From: Flavobacteriaceae bacterium CRH
Lineage (GTDB): Bacteria > Bacteroidota > Bacteroidia > Flavobacteriales > Flavobacteriaceae
Length of the DNA: 64,000 bases
Reading direction: 5' to 3'
Assembly: GCA_001507425.1 (NCBI GenBank)
Contig: LMAJ01000012.1
Span: 82,839-146,838 of the forward strand
Every line of letters starts with the position of its first letter. The first letter of the stretch is position 1. The translations under genes and the position numbers were made by a program. Under the pieces are notes generated by a model. That model did not search any database and was not told the origin of the DNA. It was given only the letters and a program-made list of their open reading frames with translations. Below, one piece after another: positions 51,884 through 60,807 of this stretch.

Positions 51884-53368
51884 ATGAATAGATTTTTTTT
51901 ACAAATTATCATAGTCTTTTTTACCATTTCTTTGGTTCAGGCTCAGGACAAATTGCCGGAAAATCGTGTAGATTATCATTTATCCTGGAACGGTGAATCG
52001 ACTTTATTAGAAGTTGATCTTGTGTATCATTCTGATGATAAGCAAAATACTGTATTTACTTACGGACAGCCTAATGCTGGCGGTCAGCCTCAGATATTTA
52101 AAATATTAGGTAATATAAAAGTACAAAAGACAGATTCATTGGTGATAAAACCAGAGGAAAGAAAGGTTATTGTATATCATAAAAGGCAGGGCATAAAACA
52201 TCTTTATTTTACAATTGACGGCAAATTGATTGTCGATGCAAAAAGAGCTAGGCCGAACGAGGCATTCATGCCAACTATTGGTAAAAGTTTCTTTTATTCA
52301 ATGGGATATCAATTATTTATGAAAATTGATGATTATAAATACAACCAAATTGGCGTAGTTTGGGATAATTGGCCCAAAGAAATGCGTTATTTTGTTTCAT
52401 CAAATCCTGAAGCAACACCAGATATGATGCAGGTTATTCCATCAGAACACACATGCACCAATACGTTTATGCTGCAAATGAGCAATGACCTGATCGTGAG
52501 CAAATATGTGATTAAAGGAATACCGAATTATCTACTAACTTCTAAAAGCGACACCACAAGTAAATTACCTGAAAAGATTATCCCTTTAGTAAAAGATTTT
52601 ATCCCGCAGGTTAGAGAGTTTTGGCATGATTATGAAGCGCCTTTTTATGTTTTAAGCGCAATACCTTTGCAGAATAAAATAGAATCTACAGGTACAGGTA
52701 TGGGATTTCCTAATGGCTTCAGTTTTCGTTACAGCGGACCTTTAGATGTTATAAAAACACATCTTATAGCGCATGAAGTTTCTCATAACTGGATTGGTAT
52801 ACAATTAAAATATCAGTCACAGGGAATGGAGAATAATTGGTTTAACGAAGGATTTAATGACTACATAGCAGTTTATAATCTTGTAAAGACTGGCTTTTTT
52901 GATCAGAAAGCTTTTTTGAACTATATGAACGATGAAAATTTAAAACCCCATTATAGTAGTCCTATCAGAACAATATCCGGAGATTCTATAGAAGCTAATT
53001 TTTTTAAAAACAGTTTGTACGAGAAAATTCCGTATCAGCGCGGTTTAATCTATGCTTTTTATCTCGATAATCAGATTCGCCTGGCATCCAAAGGAAAAAA
53101 GAATATTAGAGATTTTCTTCTGGCATTATACATCCAAAATAAAAAAGACAAGAAAAAACAAATCACAATAGATGATTTTACTAAAGCAATTGAGCCATTT
53201 CTTCCGTCAGGCCGCGTTGCCGAAGAGATAAAGAACAATATGCTAAAAGGTGATTTGATAGATTTTAATAAAGTTAAATTGATAGACGCATTCAGGATTA
53301 CTTATAGTAACGATATTCCGGTATTAAGCTTAAAAGAAAATGTTGATTTGAAGAAGATTTATAACTAA
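51884..53368 (+). CDS. Secreted M1-like gluzincin peptidase
   Basis: 494 aa. Signal peptide 1-20 (FFTISLVQAQ). The zinc site is AHEVSHNW (His297, Glu298, His301) with the third ligand Glu322 in WFNEGFNDY. The spacing HExxH-20 residues-E is two longer than in standard M1 enzymes, and the protein is shorter (no C-terminal helical domain). M61-type relatives are an alternative. Upstream beta-rich domain (25-230) resembles the M1/M61 N-terminal domain. It lies 56 bases after the AraC gene and could be under its control. Confidence 0.85.
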   Translation: MNRFFLQIIIVFFTISLVQAQDKLPENRVDYHLSWNGESTLLEVDLVYHSDDKQNTVFTYGQPNAGGQPQIFKILGNIKVQKTDSLVIKPEERKVIVYHKRQGIKHLYFTIDGKLIVDAKRARPNEAFMPTIGKSFFYSMGYQLFMKIDDYKYNQIGVVWDNWPKEMRYFVSSNPEATPDMMQVIPSEHTCTNTFMLQMSNDLIVSKYVIKGIPNYLLTSKSDTTSKLPEKIIPLVKDFIPQVREFWHDYEAPFYVLSAIPLQNKIESTGTGMGFPNGFSFRYSGPLDVIKTHLIAHEVSHNWIGIQLKYQSQGMENNWFNEGFNDYIAVYNLVKTGFFDQKAFLNYMNDENLKPHYSSPIRTISGDSIEANFFKNSLYEKIPYQRGLIYAFYLDNQIRLASKGKKNIRDFLLALYIQNKKDKKKQITIDDFTKAIEPFLPSGRVAEEIKNNMLKGDLIDFNKVKLIDAFRITYSNDIPVLSLKENVDLKKIYN

Positions 53369-53406
53369 GAAAGTCGTGGGGTTTTGATATAAAACGGTAA
53401 TAATTT

Positions 53407-53880
53407 CTATTGCTTTGAGTTATTATCATTGTAACCGAAAACATTGCCGGATCCATTTTTCTGTAAATTTATAATGGTATTTTTTAAATCGGTTTCAAGA
53501 TTTGTGGTTATTTCGTGCAATACTTGCATCAATTCATTAAAATTATTGGGCTTAACTAAATAACAGATTGCACCAAGATCTATAGCTTTGCTCATTTCTT
53601 TTGTGTGTGATGATGTTGAAATCATAATTACAGGTATGTCATGATAACGTTCATCTTCTTTTAATATATTCAGGCATTGCCAGCCATTCATTATGGGCAT
53701 ATTGAGATCTAAAAAAATAAGATTTGGTTTTTCATTCATCTCACTAAGCTTTTTTAGCAACTCGCTGCCATTAATAGAACAGTGGCATATTATATTTTTA
53801 TCTATGTTTTCTAAAGCTTCGCAAAACATTTCGGTGTCATCACTGTCATCATCAGCCAATAAAATTATTTTTTGGTCCAT
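53407..53880 (-). CDS. Receiver-only response regulator
   Basis: 157 aa single REC domain: LLADDDSDD (residues 7-15), phospho-acceptor Asp58 in FLDLNMP, Ser/Thr in ISTSSHT and Lys in YLVKPNNF. It starts two bases after the stop of the multi-PAS kinase and must be its direct partner. It shares architecture with the receiver at 131-580. No output domain. Confidence 0.93.
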   Translation of the reverse strand: MDQKIILLADDDSDDTEMFCEALENIDKNIICHCSINGSELLKKLSEMNEKPNLIFLDLNMPIMNGWQCLNILKEDERYHDIPVIMISTSSHTKEMSKAIDLGAICYLVKPNNFNELMQVLHEITTNLETDLKNTIINLQKNGSGNVFGYNDNNSKQ

Positions 53881-53882
53881 AT

Positions 53883-56800
53883 CTAAATTTCCGTTTCTTT
53901 TTGTTTTAATGGCAGATTTATGATAAATGTACTTCCTTCAGATGGCTTGCCTTTTGCAAGGATAGTGCCTCCGTGGCGTTCTACGATTTTTTTACAAAGT
54001 GATAAACCTAATCCCGTACCTTCATATTTATCTTTTGGATTAAGACGGGTAAAGGTTTCAAATATTCGGTCGGCATAATCGGGCTCAAAACCAATTCCGT
54101 TATCTGCCAGTGTAATTCTTGTAAAGTTCGTCTTTTGATCGTGATCCGTTTCTGATGTTATTGTTATTTGTGGCGGCACATCAGTTTTGGCAAATTTTAT
54201 AGAGTTATTGATGAGGTTATAAAAAAGTTGATAGAGCAGGACCGGAGCGCCTTCCAGCGTTGGTAAATTAGTAAAAGAAATTATACCATTATTTTTCTGT
54301 AAAGCGACTTCTAAATCAGTTTCAATATTTTTTATTACGTCATTTAAATTGACCAATTCAGGTTTCTGCATTCCCTCATTAATTGTAGAATAAGACAAAA
54401 CGCCATCAATCATGGTGAACATACGATCAGTTGCAACATGAATTCTATCTATAAATCGTGCTGCAGATTCGTCTAATTTGCCATGAAGATGATCTTCAAG
54501 ACGGCTGGTAAACGTTTTTATTTTTCGTACAGGTTCTTTTAAATCGTGAGAAGCCACGTGAGCGAATTGCTGCAAGTCTTCGTTGGAACGTTTCAATTCT
54601 GTGGTGCGTTCTGCTACAAGGCTTTCCAGTTTTTCTGTAATGGTCTTTTGTTCATTAATATCAGTACAAGTACCAAACCATTTAGTAATAATACCTGACT
54701 TGTCTTTTATAGGAACACCTTTACTCAAAAACCAACGATATTCTCCGGTATCTCCGCTCTTTAAACGGAATTCAAGTTGATAAGCAGTGCCTTTTTGAAC
54801 GCTTTTATACCAAAATTCCATTACAACCGAAACATCATCAGGATGTAATATTGGTACCCAGCTTGCATCGCCAAATTCAGTTTCTTCAAAACCGGTATAT
54901 TCATACCAGCGTTTATTATAATAGTCAATAAAACCATCGGGTTTACCTGTCCAGATTATTTGTGGCACAAGATCAGCAAGCTGGCGAAATTTTTCTTCAC
55001 TTTCCTTAATGATTTCCTGTACCTCTTTTTGCGAAGTAATATCGCTTGCTGCACCAAACCATTCAATAATATTATTGTGATCATCAAATACAGGTATGGC
55101 TCTTGAAAATGTCCAGCCCAAAGTTCCATCTGCATTTAAAACTCTGTGTTCTAATTCAAATATACTTTTTGTCGCTATGGCTATATCAATAGCTTTTACA
55201 ACCATTTCCCTGTCAATTGGATGAATATATTTATCCATCCAATTGACAAGAGGTTCTCCTGTATCAGAAAGAATGCTACGGCCTTCTAAGCTACGCATTA
55301 TGCTCCAGTCTGCATTCATGCGGTACACTATATCTGAAGAAGCATTAACCAAAGCTCGAAAACGAGTCTCACTTTCCTCCATTTTTTTTCGGGCTACCAC
55401 TTGCTGGGTAACATCAATAGCAACCTGAATCATGCCCGTTATTTTTCTGTCTTCGATTAATGGGCGATATGCAAGATTATAATAATAGTCCTCCATTGTA
55501 CCCGTACGATTATGCTGAACAAGGACCTCACTTTGATCAAAAGGAATTCCATTATTGTAAACATTTTGAACCTGAGTCCACACATATTGACCTTCCAGCT
55601 CGGGTAAAACATTGATCAATGGCATGCCAATAATTTCTTCTCCGCGACCAATCATTTCAAGCATATGTTTATTAATCTGCTCGATTACCAAATTGTCACC
55701 CTTCAATATTAGTGTAGGACACGGGGTTTGGTCAATCATTGATTTTAATCGGCTCTCGCTATCTTCTAATTTTCTTCTGGCCAATACTTGTTCCGTTACA
55801 TCTACTGCCATGTGCAATACTGCTGAACTGTCTTCAGTTTCTTTAATACGGTCATAAGAAAAATTAAAATAACGACGTTGCAGTTTATTATCAATCAATA
55901 AATCAACAGGATATTCATCACCTCGAAAAGGAATGCCTGTTTTTTGCACTTCAATTACAGTTTGAAGTACTTCCTGATGTAAAAGTTCCGGCAATGCTTC
56001 AACCATTTTTTTTCCAAGTACCTCGTCTGTCGTTTCTTTATTCATAAACTCCAGCATCGGCTTATTTACGCTTTCAATAACAACATCTTCTCCTTTAGAA
56101 AGCAACATAGCTATGGGTGACTGTTCGATCATATTGCGAAAACGAGTCTCACTTTGCTGAAGTTTTTTCTCGGCCTGTTTTATTTCTGTAATATCTCGGG
56201 TAGTTCCTGCAACAGCCTCAACGATACCGTCTTCGTTAACAACAGGAGTAAGAATATAATCGTAAACACGGCTTCCTAATTCGGCGTGTGGAAACGAAAC
56301 CGTTCCTCTTATTGTTTTTTTCTCGGCAACGATTTGATCAATTTCTCTTTCATGCATTTGTGCATGCCACTCTTCGTAACCGTTTTCACGCAGTCCGAGG
56401 CCAATAGCATTTTCTGCAGTTTTGCCCCACATGTTCAGCAAAGCCTTATTGGCGTAAGTAAAGTTGTAGTTAAGGTCAAACACATATACCAGGTCAGGCG
56501 TATTGTTCGTGATAGAATCGTAAAGCCTTTTTTGTTTCTCGGCCGTATCTAATGCTGTGCTAAGAGCAATTTCTGCATTTTTACTTTCGGTAATATCTTC
56601 CGTCGTTACTACAAGCAGCGCATCTTGTTTTACAGCCGTAAAATGAAACCAGTTTTTCATTCCTTCGCCAGTATACCAACGCTCAAAGCTCGCTTTAACA
56701 CCAGTTTCAGCCACTTCGATAAATTTCTCCAGAATACCGGTTTCTTTTACCATTGGAAAAATCTCGCTATAGCGTTTTCCTTTATAATCTATATCGCCAA

Positions 56801-56951
56801 TCCAATTAAGCGTGTACGTATTGAACAGCAGTATTGAAAAATCTTCAACCTTGTTTTTATCATTGTAGATAAATTGCATCACGGCAATGCCATTCGAGGC
56901 AGAGTTAAAAACAGTTTGAAAAAGGTCTTTATTTTCGATTAATTCCATCAA
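53883..56951 (-). CDS. Soluble multi-PAS sensor histidine kinase
   Basis: 1022 aa without a transmembrane helix. About six successive PAS/PAC units (approximately 10-130, 140-265, 270-395, 400-525, 530-650, 660-785) are followed by a HisKA domain with FAHVASHDLKEPVRK and a HATPase with LINNSIKF, DNGIGF and GTGLGLSL. The PAS units 3 and 4 are similar to each other (RKKMEESETRFR-type linkers, TEQVLARRKLEDSESRL), hinting at internal duplication. It senses a cytoplasmic cue such as redox or a small ligand; which one is unknown. It forms an operon with the receiver downstream. Confidence 0.94.
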   Translation of the reverse strand: MMELIENKDLFQTVFNSASNGIAVMQFIYNDKNKVEDFSILLFNTYTLNWIGDIDYKGKRYSEIFPMVKETGILEKFIEVAETGVKASFERWYTGEGMKNWFHFTAVKQDALLVVTTEDITESKNAEIALSTALDTAEKQKRLYDSITNNTPDLVYVFDLNYNFTYANKALLNMWGKTAENAIGLGLRENGYEEWHAQMHEREIDQIVAEKKTIRGTVSFPHAELGSRVYDYILTPVVNEDGIVEAVAGTTRDITEIKQAEKKLQQSETRFRNMIEQSPIAMLLSKGEDVVIESVNKPMLEFMNKETTDEVLGKKMVEALPELLHQEVLQTVIEVQKTGIPFRGDEYPVDLLIDNKLQRRYFNFSYDRIKETEDSSAVLHMAVDVTEQVLARRKLEDSESRLKSMIDQTPCPTLILKGDNLVIEQINKHMLEMIGRGEEIIGMPLINVLPELEGQYVWTQVQNVYNNGIPFDQSEVLVQHNRTGTMEDYYYNLAYRPLIEDRKITGMIQVAIDVTQQVVARKKMEESETRFRALVNASSDIVYRMNADWSIMRSLEGRSILSDTGEPLVNWMDKYIHPIDREMVVKAIDIAIATKSIFELEHRVLNADGTLGWTFSRAIPVFDDHNNIIEWFGAASDITSQKEVQEIIKESEEKFRQLADLVPQIIWTGKPDGFIDYYNKRWYEYTGFEETEFGDASWVPILHPDDVSVVMEFWYKSVQKGTAYQLEFRLKSGDTGEYRWFLSKGVPIKDKSGIITKWFGTCTDINEQKTITEKLESLVAERTTELKRSNEDLQQFAHVASHDLKEPVRKIKTFTSRLEDHLHGKLDESAARFIDRIHVATDRMFTMIDGVLSYSTINEGMQKPELVNLNDVIKNIETDLEVALQKNNGIISFTNLPTLEGAPVLLYQLFYNLINNSIKFAKTDVPPQITITSETDHDQKTNFTRITLADNGIGFEPDYADRIFETFTRLNPKDKYEGTGLGLSLCKKIVERHGGTILAKGKPSEGSTFIINLPLKQKETEI

Positions 56952-57168
56952 TGCATTTTAGGTTTGAAAAAGTATACTTGTTCCTTTATTTTATATTTTG
57001 AGAATGTCTGGCCATTATTCACAAAATAAAGCGTTTTTTACTTTTTATTTTTAGAATGGAATTCTGCAAGATTAAGCAGCTGCGCAGTAGCTAAAATAAA
57101 TAAATTAACCCAAATATGCAATGCCGGTAAATATAAAAGAAAGAAGTGTAAGAACTTTAATACAGTAC

Positions 57169-58650
57169 TCAGATTGAATCAATTGACCGACATAAAATAG
57201 ATACTGCTTTTTCCATTTCTTCTTTTTCCAGATGCCCAAATCCTAGTCTTGTAGCAGTAAGATTTTTTGTTTGATATAAAATCGTTTTGGGCAAAAACAA
57301 TCCGTTTGCAGCACATTCTTTTTGTAATGTTATCAGATTAAATTTATCAAGCCATTCAATCCAGATTGCCAGTCCTCGTGTGGGAACTTTAAATTTAATT
57401 TTATCACTTAATTTTTCATTCAATAAGGAAACAAAATAATCCCTGCGCTCCTTATAGATTTTTTTGTTTTTTTTGATGAGGCGATGAACTTCGCCTTCGG
57501 TAATCCACTCTGTTAAAACCTGTTCCTTAATAACATCTATTCCGGATTCTAAAATATTTTGATGTTTTTCTAACTCTTCGATAAATTCTGAAGGTGCTGA
57601 TACAAATCCATAACTAAATCCAGACGGAAGGGATCGCCCAAATGATCCTATATAAATTACTTTTTGATTTGAATCAAAAGCTGCCAAAGGTAAAATAGGA
57701 TTGTTATCATGATGAAAATCAAAATCATAGTCATCTTCTAAAATTATAAATCCGTATAAATTAGCCAGTTCCAGCAATTCTATTCTTCTTTTTGCACTCA
57801 AAGAAATAGTCGTTGGATAATTATAATTTGAGGTAAGATACAGGATTCTGATTTTAGTTTTTTCGCAAATTTCTTTTAAACGATTTGTATCAATTCCATC
57901 CTGATCAATCGGTATCGTTATAATTTGCGCTCCCGTATTTGTCAGTGTCATGTTCGATATATAATAACCAGGAGAAGCTACCACTACTTTATCTCCGGGA
58001 GAAATGAGCACTTTTGTAACCAAATACAAACTAATTTCATGACTGTTCGTTGTGAGCAAATTTGCCGTAGAAATGCGCAAACCGCGAGTAAGATTTAAAT
58101 AATTTGAAAAATGCGTTTTAAAATTTAAATGAGATTGTATTTGAATTTGCTCGTATGTTTTTGAGGTTTTCTGCCTCTTTAATTTTGAAACATACAGTCT
58201 TGCTAAAACCTCATTTTGTAGCAATCTTAAATCAGGCATTCCGTCATTAAATTGATAATCGAGATTGCTTGTTTCTTTAGGGTTTTCAAGAATTGCAGAA
58301 CGTTTAAAGGTAAATCCGGAATTAGTTTCAGATAAATTTTGATTTTTAAAACCAATAAACTCTGATTCATTTTTTTGTTTATGCTGCGAAAGTATAAAAG
58401 TTCCTTTGTTAGGAAGCGTTTCAATCCATCCTTGCGACTCCAGATCCTGAAAAGCTTTGATAAGCGTATTTCTGTTAACAGACAAAACTTTGCACAAAAT
58501 ACGTGTTCCGGGAAGTTTTGTTCCTTCAGGAAGAAAACCAGTTTGGATTGCTTTGATAAATTCAAAAACAAGCTGTAGGTAAAGTGCTGTATTTTCATCA
58601 GGCTTCAGCTGAATAAAGCTTTTAAAAGGAATTTGAACCGGACCACTCAT
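57169..58650 (-). CDS. MocR-family regulator lacking the PLP lysine
   Basis: 493 aa. N-terminal GntR-type winged HTH (about 10-90; LPGTRILCKVLSVNRNTLIKAF) and a class I aminotransferase-like domain (from about 130). The pyridine-binding Asp is present (LEDDYDFDF near 305). The segment that normally reads GTFSK...LRLGY is GSFGRSLPSGFSYGF here: the Schiff-base Lys is Arg339 and the phosphate-binding Arg is lost. PLP could at best bind non-covalently. It is divergent from a TonB receptor over a 66-base region with a palindrome, so it probably controls both. Confidence 0.9.
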   Translation of the reverse strand: MSGPVQIPFKSFIQLKPDENTALYLQLVFEFIKAIQTGFLPEGTKLPGTRILCKVLSVNRNTLIKAFQDLESQGWIETLPNKGTFILSQHKQKNESEFIGFKNQNLSETNSGFTFKRSAILENPKETSNLDYQFNDGMPDLRLLQNEVLARLYVSKLKRQKTSKTYEQIQIQSHLNFKTHFSNYLNLTRGLRISTANLLTTNSHEISLYLVTKVLISPGDKVVVASPGYYISNMTLTNTGAQIITIPIDQDGIDTNRLKEICEKTKIRILYLTSNYNYPTTISLSAKRRIELLELANLYGFIILEDDYDFDFHHDNNPILPLAAFDSNQKVIYIGSFGRSLPSGFSYGFVSAPSEFIEELEKHQNILESGIDVIKEQVLTEWITEGEVHRLIKKNKKIYKERRDYFVSLLNEKLSDKIKFKVPTRGLAIWIEWLDKFNLITLQKECAANGLFLPKTILYQTKNLTATRLGFGHLEKEEMEKAVSILCRSIDSI

Positions 58651-58674
58651 AATTACAAAACTGGTATACTTGAT

Positions 58675-58698
58675 TAGTACGGCAAGGTACTACTTTTG
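58675..58698 (+). promoter_or_regulatory. Operator-like palindrome and promoter between mocR-type gene and TonB receptor
   Basis: TAGTAC (58675-58680) and GTACTA (58687-58692) are perfect arms around GGCAAG, directly before the -7 box TACTTTTG (58691-58698). There is also a direct repeat GGTATACTT (58663-58671) and GGTACTACTT (58686-58695), and MocR proteins often use direct repeats. The receptor start codon is at 58717. Confidence 0.65.
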
Positions 58699-58716
58699 CC
58701 AAAATTTAAAACTAAA

Positions 58717-60582
58717 ATGAAAAAAATCTATTTTATTATCTTAACATTAGTTCTTACTAATATGTATTCTCAAACCAAAAAGGATACTATTGTAGAAATT
58801 GATGAAGTAATAGTGCATGAAAACCGTTTGAGTACACCAATTTCTAAACAAAACAGAAATGTTTACGTTATTAATAGTGAAACGATTAAAAAATTACCGG
58901 GACGAACTATTCAGGAAATATTGCAATACGCCAACGGAGTTGATATAAGACAAAGAGGACCATTTGGCGGTCAGGCAGACGTAAGTATTGACGGCGGAAG
59001 TTTCGAGCAAACCGTTGTTTTACTAAACGGAGCAAAAATAATTGACTCACAAACGGCTCATAATATGTTAAATCTGCCACTTCCGGTAGAAGTAATTGAA
59101 AGAATTGAAGTTTTGCGTGGTCCGGCTGCCAGAATATTTGGAATTAACAGTTTAACCGGAGCAATAAATATTATTACCAAAAAACCAACTCAATCCGGAT
59201 TTTTAGCAAGTACTTATGCCGGGTCTAATTTCGAAAAAGATACTCAGGATACAGGTGATACTTTTTTTGGAGGCGGCGTTCAGGTAGGGGCTGTTTTAGG
59301 AAAAGAAAAGCAACAGCATTCTATTTTTGCATCGCATGATAAAAGTAATGGTTATCGCTATAACACAGGATTTGAAAACAATAAAATATTGTATCAGGGA
59401 AATGTTCAAATCAATGATTTTAATGAAATTTTAGGATCATTTGGTTACGTAAACAATGATTTTGGAGCAAATGGCTTTTACGCAGCGCCCGGAGACATAA
59501 ATTCGACTGAAATAGTACAAACTACCTTTGCCACAATTCAATCGAAACATACTATTACTGATAATTGGAAAATAATGCCAAGAGTAAGTTACAGATATAA
59601 TTATGATGATTACAGATATTTAGGAAATGGAAACTTAAATGCAGGAAGAAGCCAGCATTATACCAATTCTATTGCGGCAGAACTTAACTCTTCGATTAAA
59701 ACTGAAAAAGGCGAAATAGGTTTTGGAGCTGAATTCAGAAATGAAAACATTAATTCTTCAAATATAGGAGAACACGATCGTGAAAATGTTGGGATTTATG
59801 CGGAATACAAAACATATTTGTTTGAAAAACTAAATGTGAATTTAGGTACATACCTGAACTATAATTCAGATTATAAATGGCAAATTTATCCGGGAATTGA
59901 TGCGAGTTACGAGTTAACAAACGAATTTAAAATTATTGGAAATATTGGAACAAGCCAGCGAATTCCTTCGTTTACAGATTTATATCTAAATCAGCGTCCG
60001 GGAAATATCGGAAATCCGGATTTAGAATCTGAAAACGCGCTGCAAAGCGAATTAGGATTTAAATTCAACAGAAAATCTTTAAGCTTAAATGTAAATTATT
60101 TTCACAGAGAAATTAGCAATTATATCGATTGGACAAGAATGGTTACAACTGAGCCATGGCAAAGTCAAAACTATGGAGATTTGATTACCAATGGTATAAA
60201 CATGCGAGGAACATATAGAATTGATTTATCTGAAGTTTCAAAATTAAATTTTAGCCTTGGTTATTCTTATTTAGATTCTAAATTTAAAGACACACGTCAG
60301 GAACCTTTTTCAAAATATCTGATTTCTTCTTTAAAACATCAAATAACCAATACAATAGATTTTCAGCACAAAGATTTTACAATTTTAGTAGCCACCCGTT
60401 TTAACGAAAGAGTAACCGGAGCTTCTTATTGGATAAATGATTTTAGAGTAAGTCAATCCGTTAAAAAATTCACATTCTTTATAGATGCACAAAATATCTT
60501 TAATACAACATATTATGAAGTTGGCGCATTTCCGTTGCCATCAAGATGGTTAAGTGCCGGAATAAAATTTGTTAGTTTTTAA
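58717..60582 (+). CDS. TonB-dependent receptor, BtuB/siderophore-like size
   Basis: 621 aa from the ATG at 58717; the frame reaches 58696 only through a TTG inside the promoter. Signal peptide ends NMYSQ. Plug domain (about 25-150) with LNGAKIIDSQTAHNM, ERIEVLRGPAARIFG and NSLTGAINIITKKP; 22-strand barrel to the end (SAGIKFVSF). It has no STN and no CarboxypepD domain, so it is of the BtuB/siderophore group and not SusC. The substrate is unknown; control by the MocR-type protein points to a small nutrient. A terminator follows. Confidence 0.92.
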   Translation: MKKIYFIILTLVLTNMYSQTKKDTIVEIDEVIVHENRLSTPISKQNRNVYVINSETIKKLPGRTIQEILQYANGVDIRQRGPFGGQADVSIDGGSFEQTVVLLNGAKIIDSQTAHNMLNLPLPVEVIERIEVLRGPAARIFGINSLTGAINIITKKPTQSGFLASTYAGSNFEKDTQDTGDTFFGGGVQVGAVLGKEKQQHSIFASHDKSNGYRYNTGFENNKILYQGNVQINDFNEILGSFGYVNNDFGANGFYAAPGDINSTEIVQTTFATIQSKHTITDNWKIMPRVSYRYNYDDYRYLGNGNLNAGRSQHYTNSIAAELNSSIKTEKGEIGFGAEFRNENINSSNIGEHDRENVGIYAEYKTYLFEKLNVNLGTYLNYNSDYKWQIYPGIDASYELTNEFKIIGNIGTSQRIPSFTDLYLNQRPGNIGNPDLESENALQSELGFKFNRKSLSLNVNYFHREISNYIDWTRMVTTEPWQSQNYGDLITNGINMRGTYRIDLSEVSKLNFSLGYSYLDSKFKDTRQEPFSKYLISSLKHQITNTIDFQHKDFTILVATRFNERVTGASYWINDFRVSQSVKKFTFFIDAQNIFNTTYYEVGAFPLPSRWLSAGIKFVSF

Positions 60583-60614
60583 TTGTAAAGTATCTTAAGA
60601 ACTTCAAATATTTT

Positions 60615-60652
60615 AAAAAAGCCTGTAAACATTGAGTTTACAGGCTTTTTTT
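60615..60652 (+). terminator. Terminator of the TonB receptor gene
   Basis: AAAAAAGCCTGTAAAC and GTTTACAGGCTTTTTT form a 16-bp stem around ATTGA, ending in seven T. Nearly the same stem is used at 48428-48464. Confidence 0.93.
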
Positions 60653-60653
60653 G

Positions 60654-60665
60654 TGGAGTCGCCGG
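60654..60665 (-). other. Candidate attachment site: tRNA 3'-end-like sequence
   Basis: Read on the minus strand, CCGGCGACTCCA resembles the T-stem/acceptor 3' end of a tRNA, but the following bases on the plus strand (CTATTGCGCTAATTATATC) do not continue a tRNA. It lies directly behind the chromosomal terminator and 142 bases before an integrase gene. I infer it is the fragment left at one end of an element integrated into a tRNA (or tmRNA) gene. The identity of that tRNA is not determined. Confidence 0.4.
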
Positions 60666-60742
60666 CTATTGCGCTAATTATATCGGAGTTGGTTGTTAAT
60701 AATTGATTATCAATAAGAAACGCTTGTTTTTACAGGAATTCT

Positions 60743-60806
60743 TATATTTGTTATAACTAAGTTTTTATAACTAAATATAACATTATTGTCAACTAAATTG
60801 TCAACT
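60743..60806 (+). promoter_or_regulatory. Integrase promoter and paired direct repeats
   Basis: The -7 box TATATTTG (60743-60750) has a TTG 16 bases upstream (60724-60726). Behind it come TTATAACTAA twice (60751-60760 and 60765-60774, 14-base period) and ATTGTCAACT twice (60785-60794 and 60797-60806, 12-base period), ending just before the integrase ATG. Such repeats could be arm-type sites for the integrase or its excisionase. Confidence 0.55.
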
Positions 60807-60807
60807 G

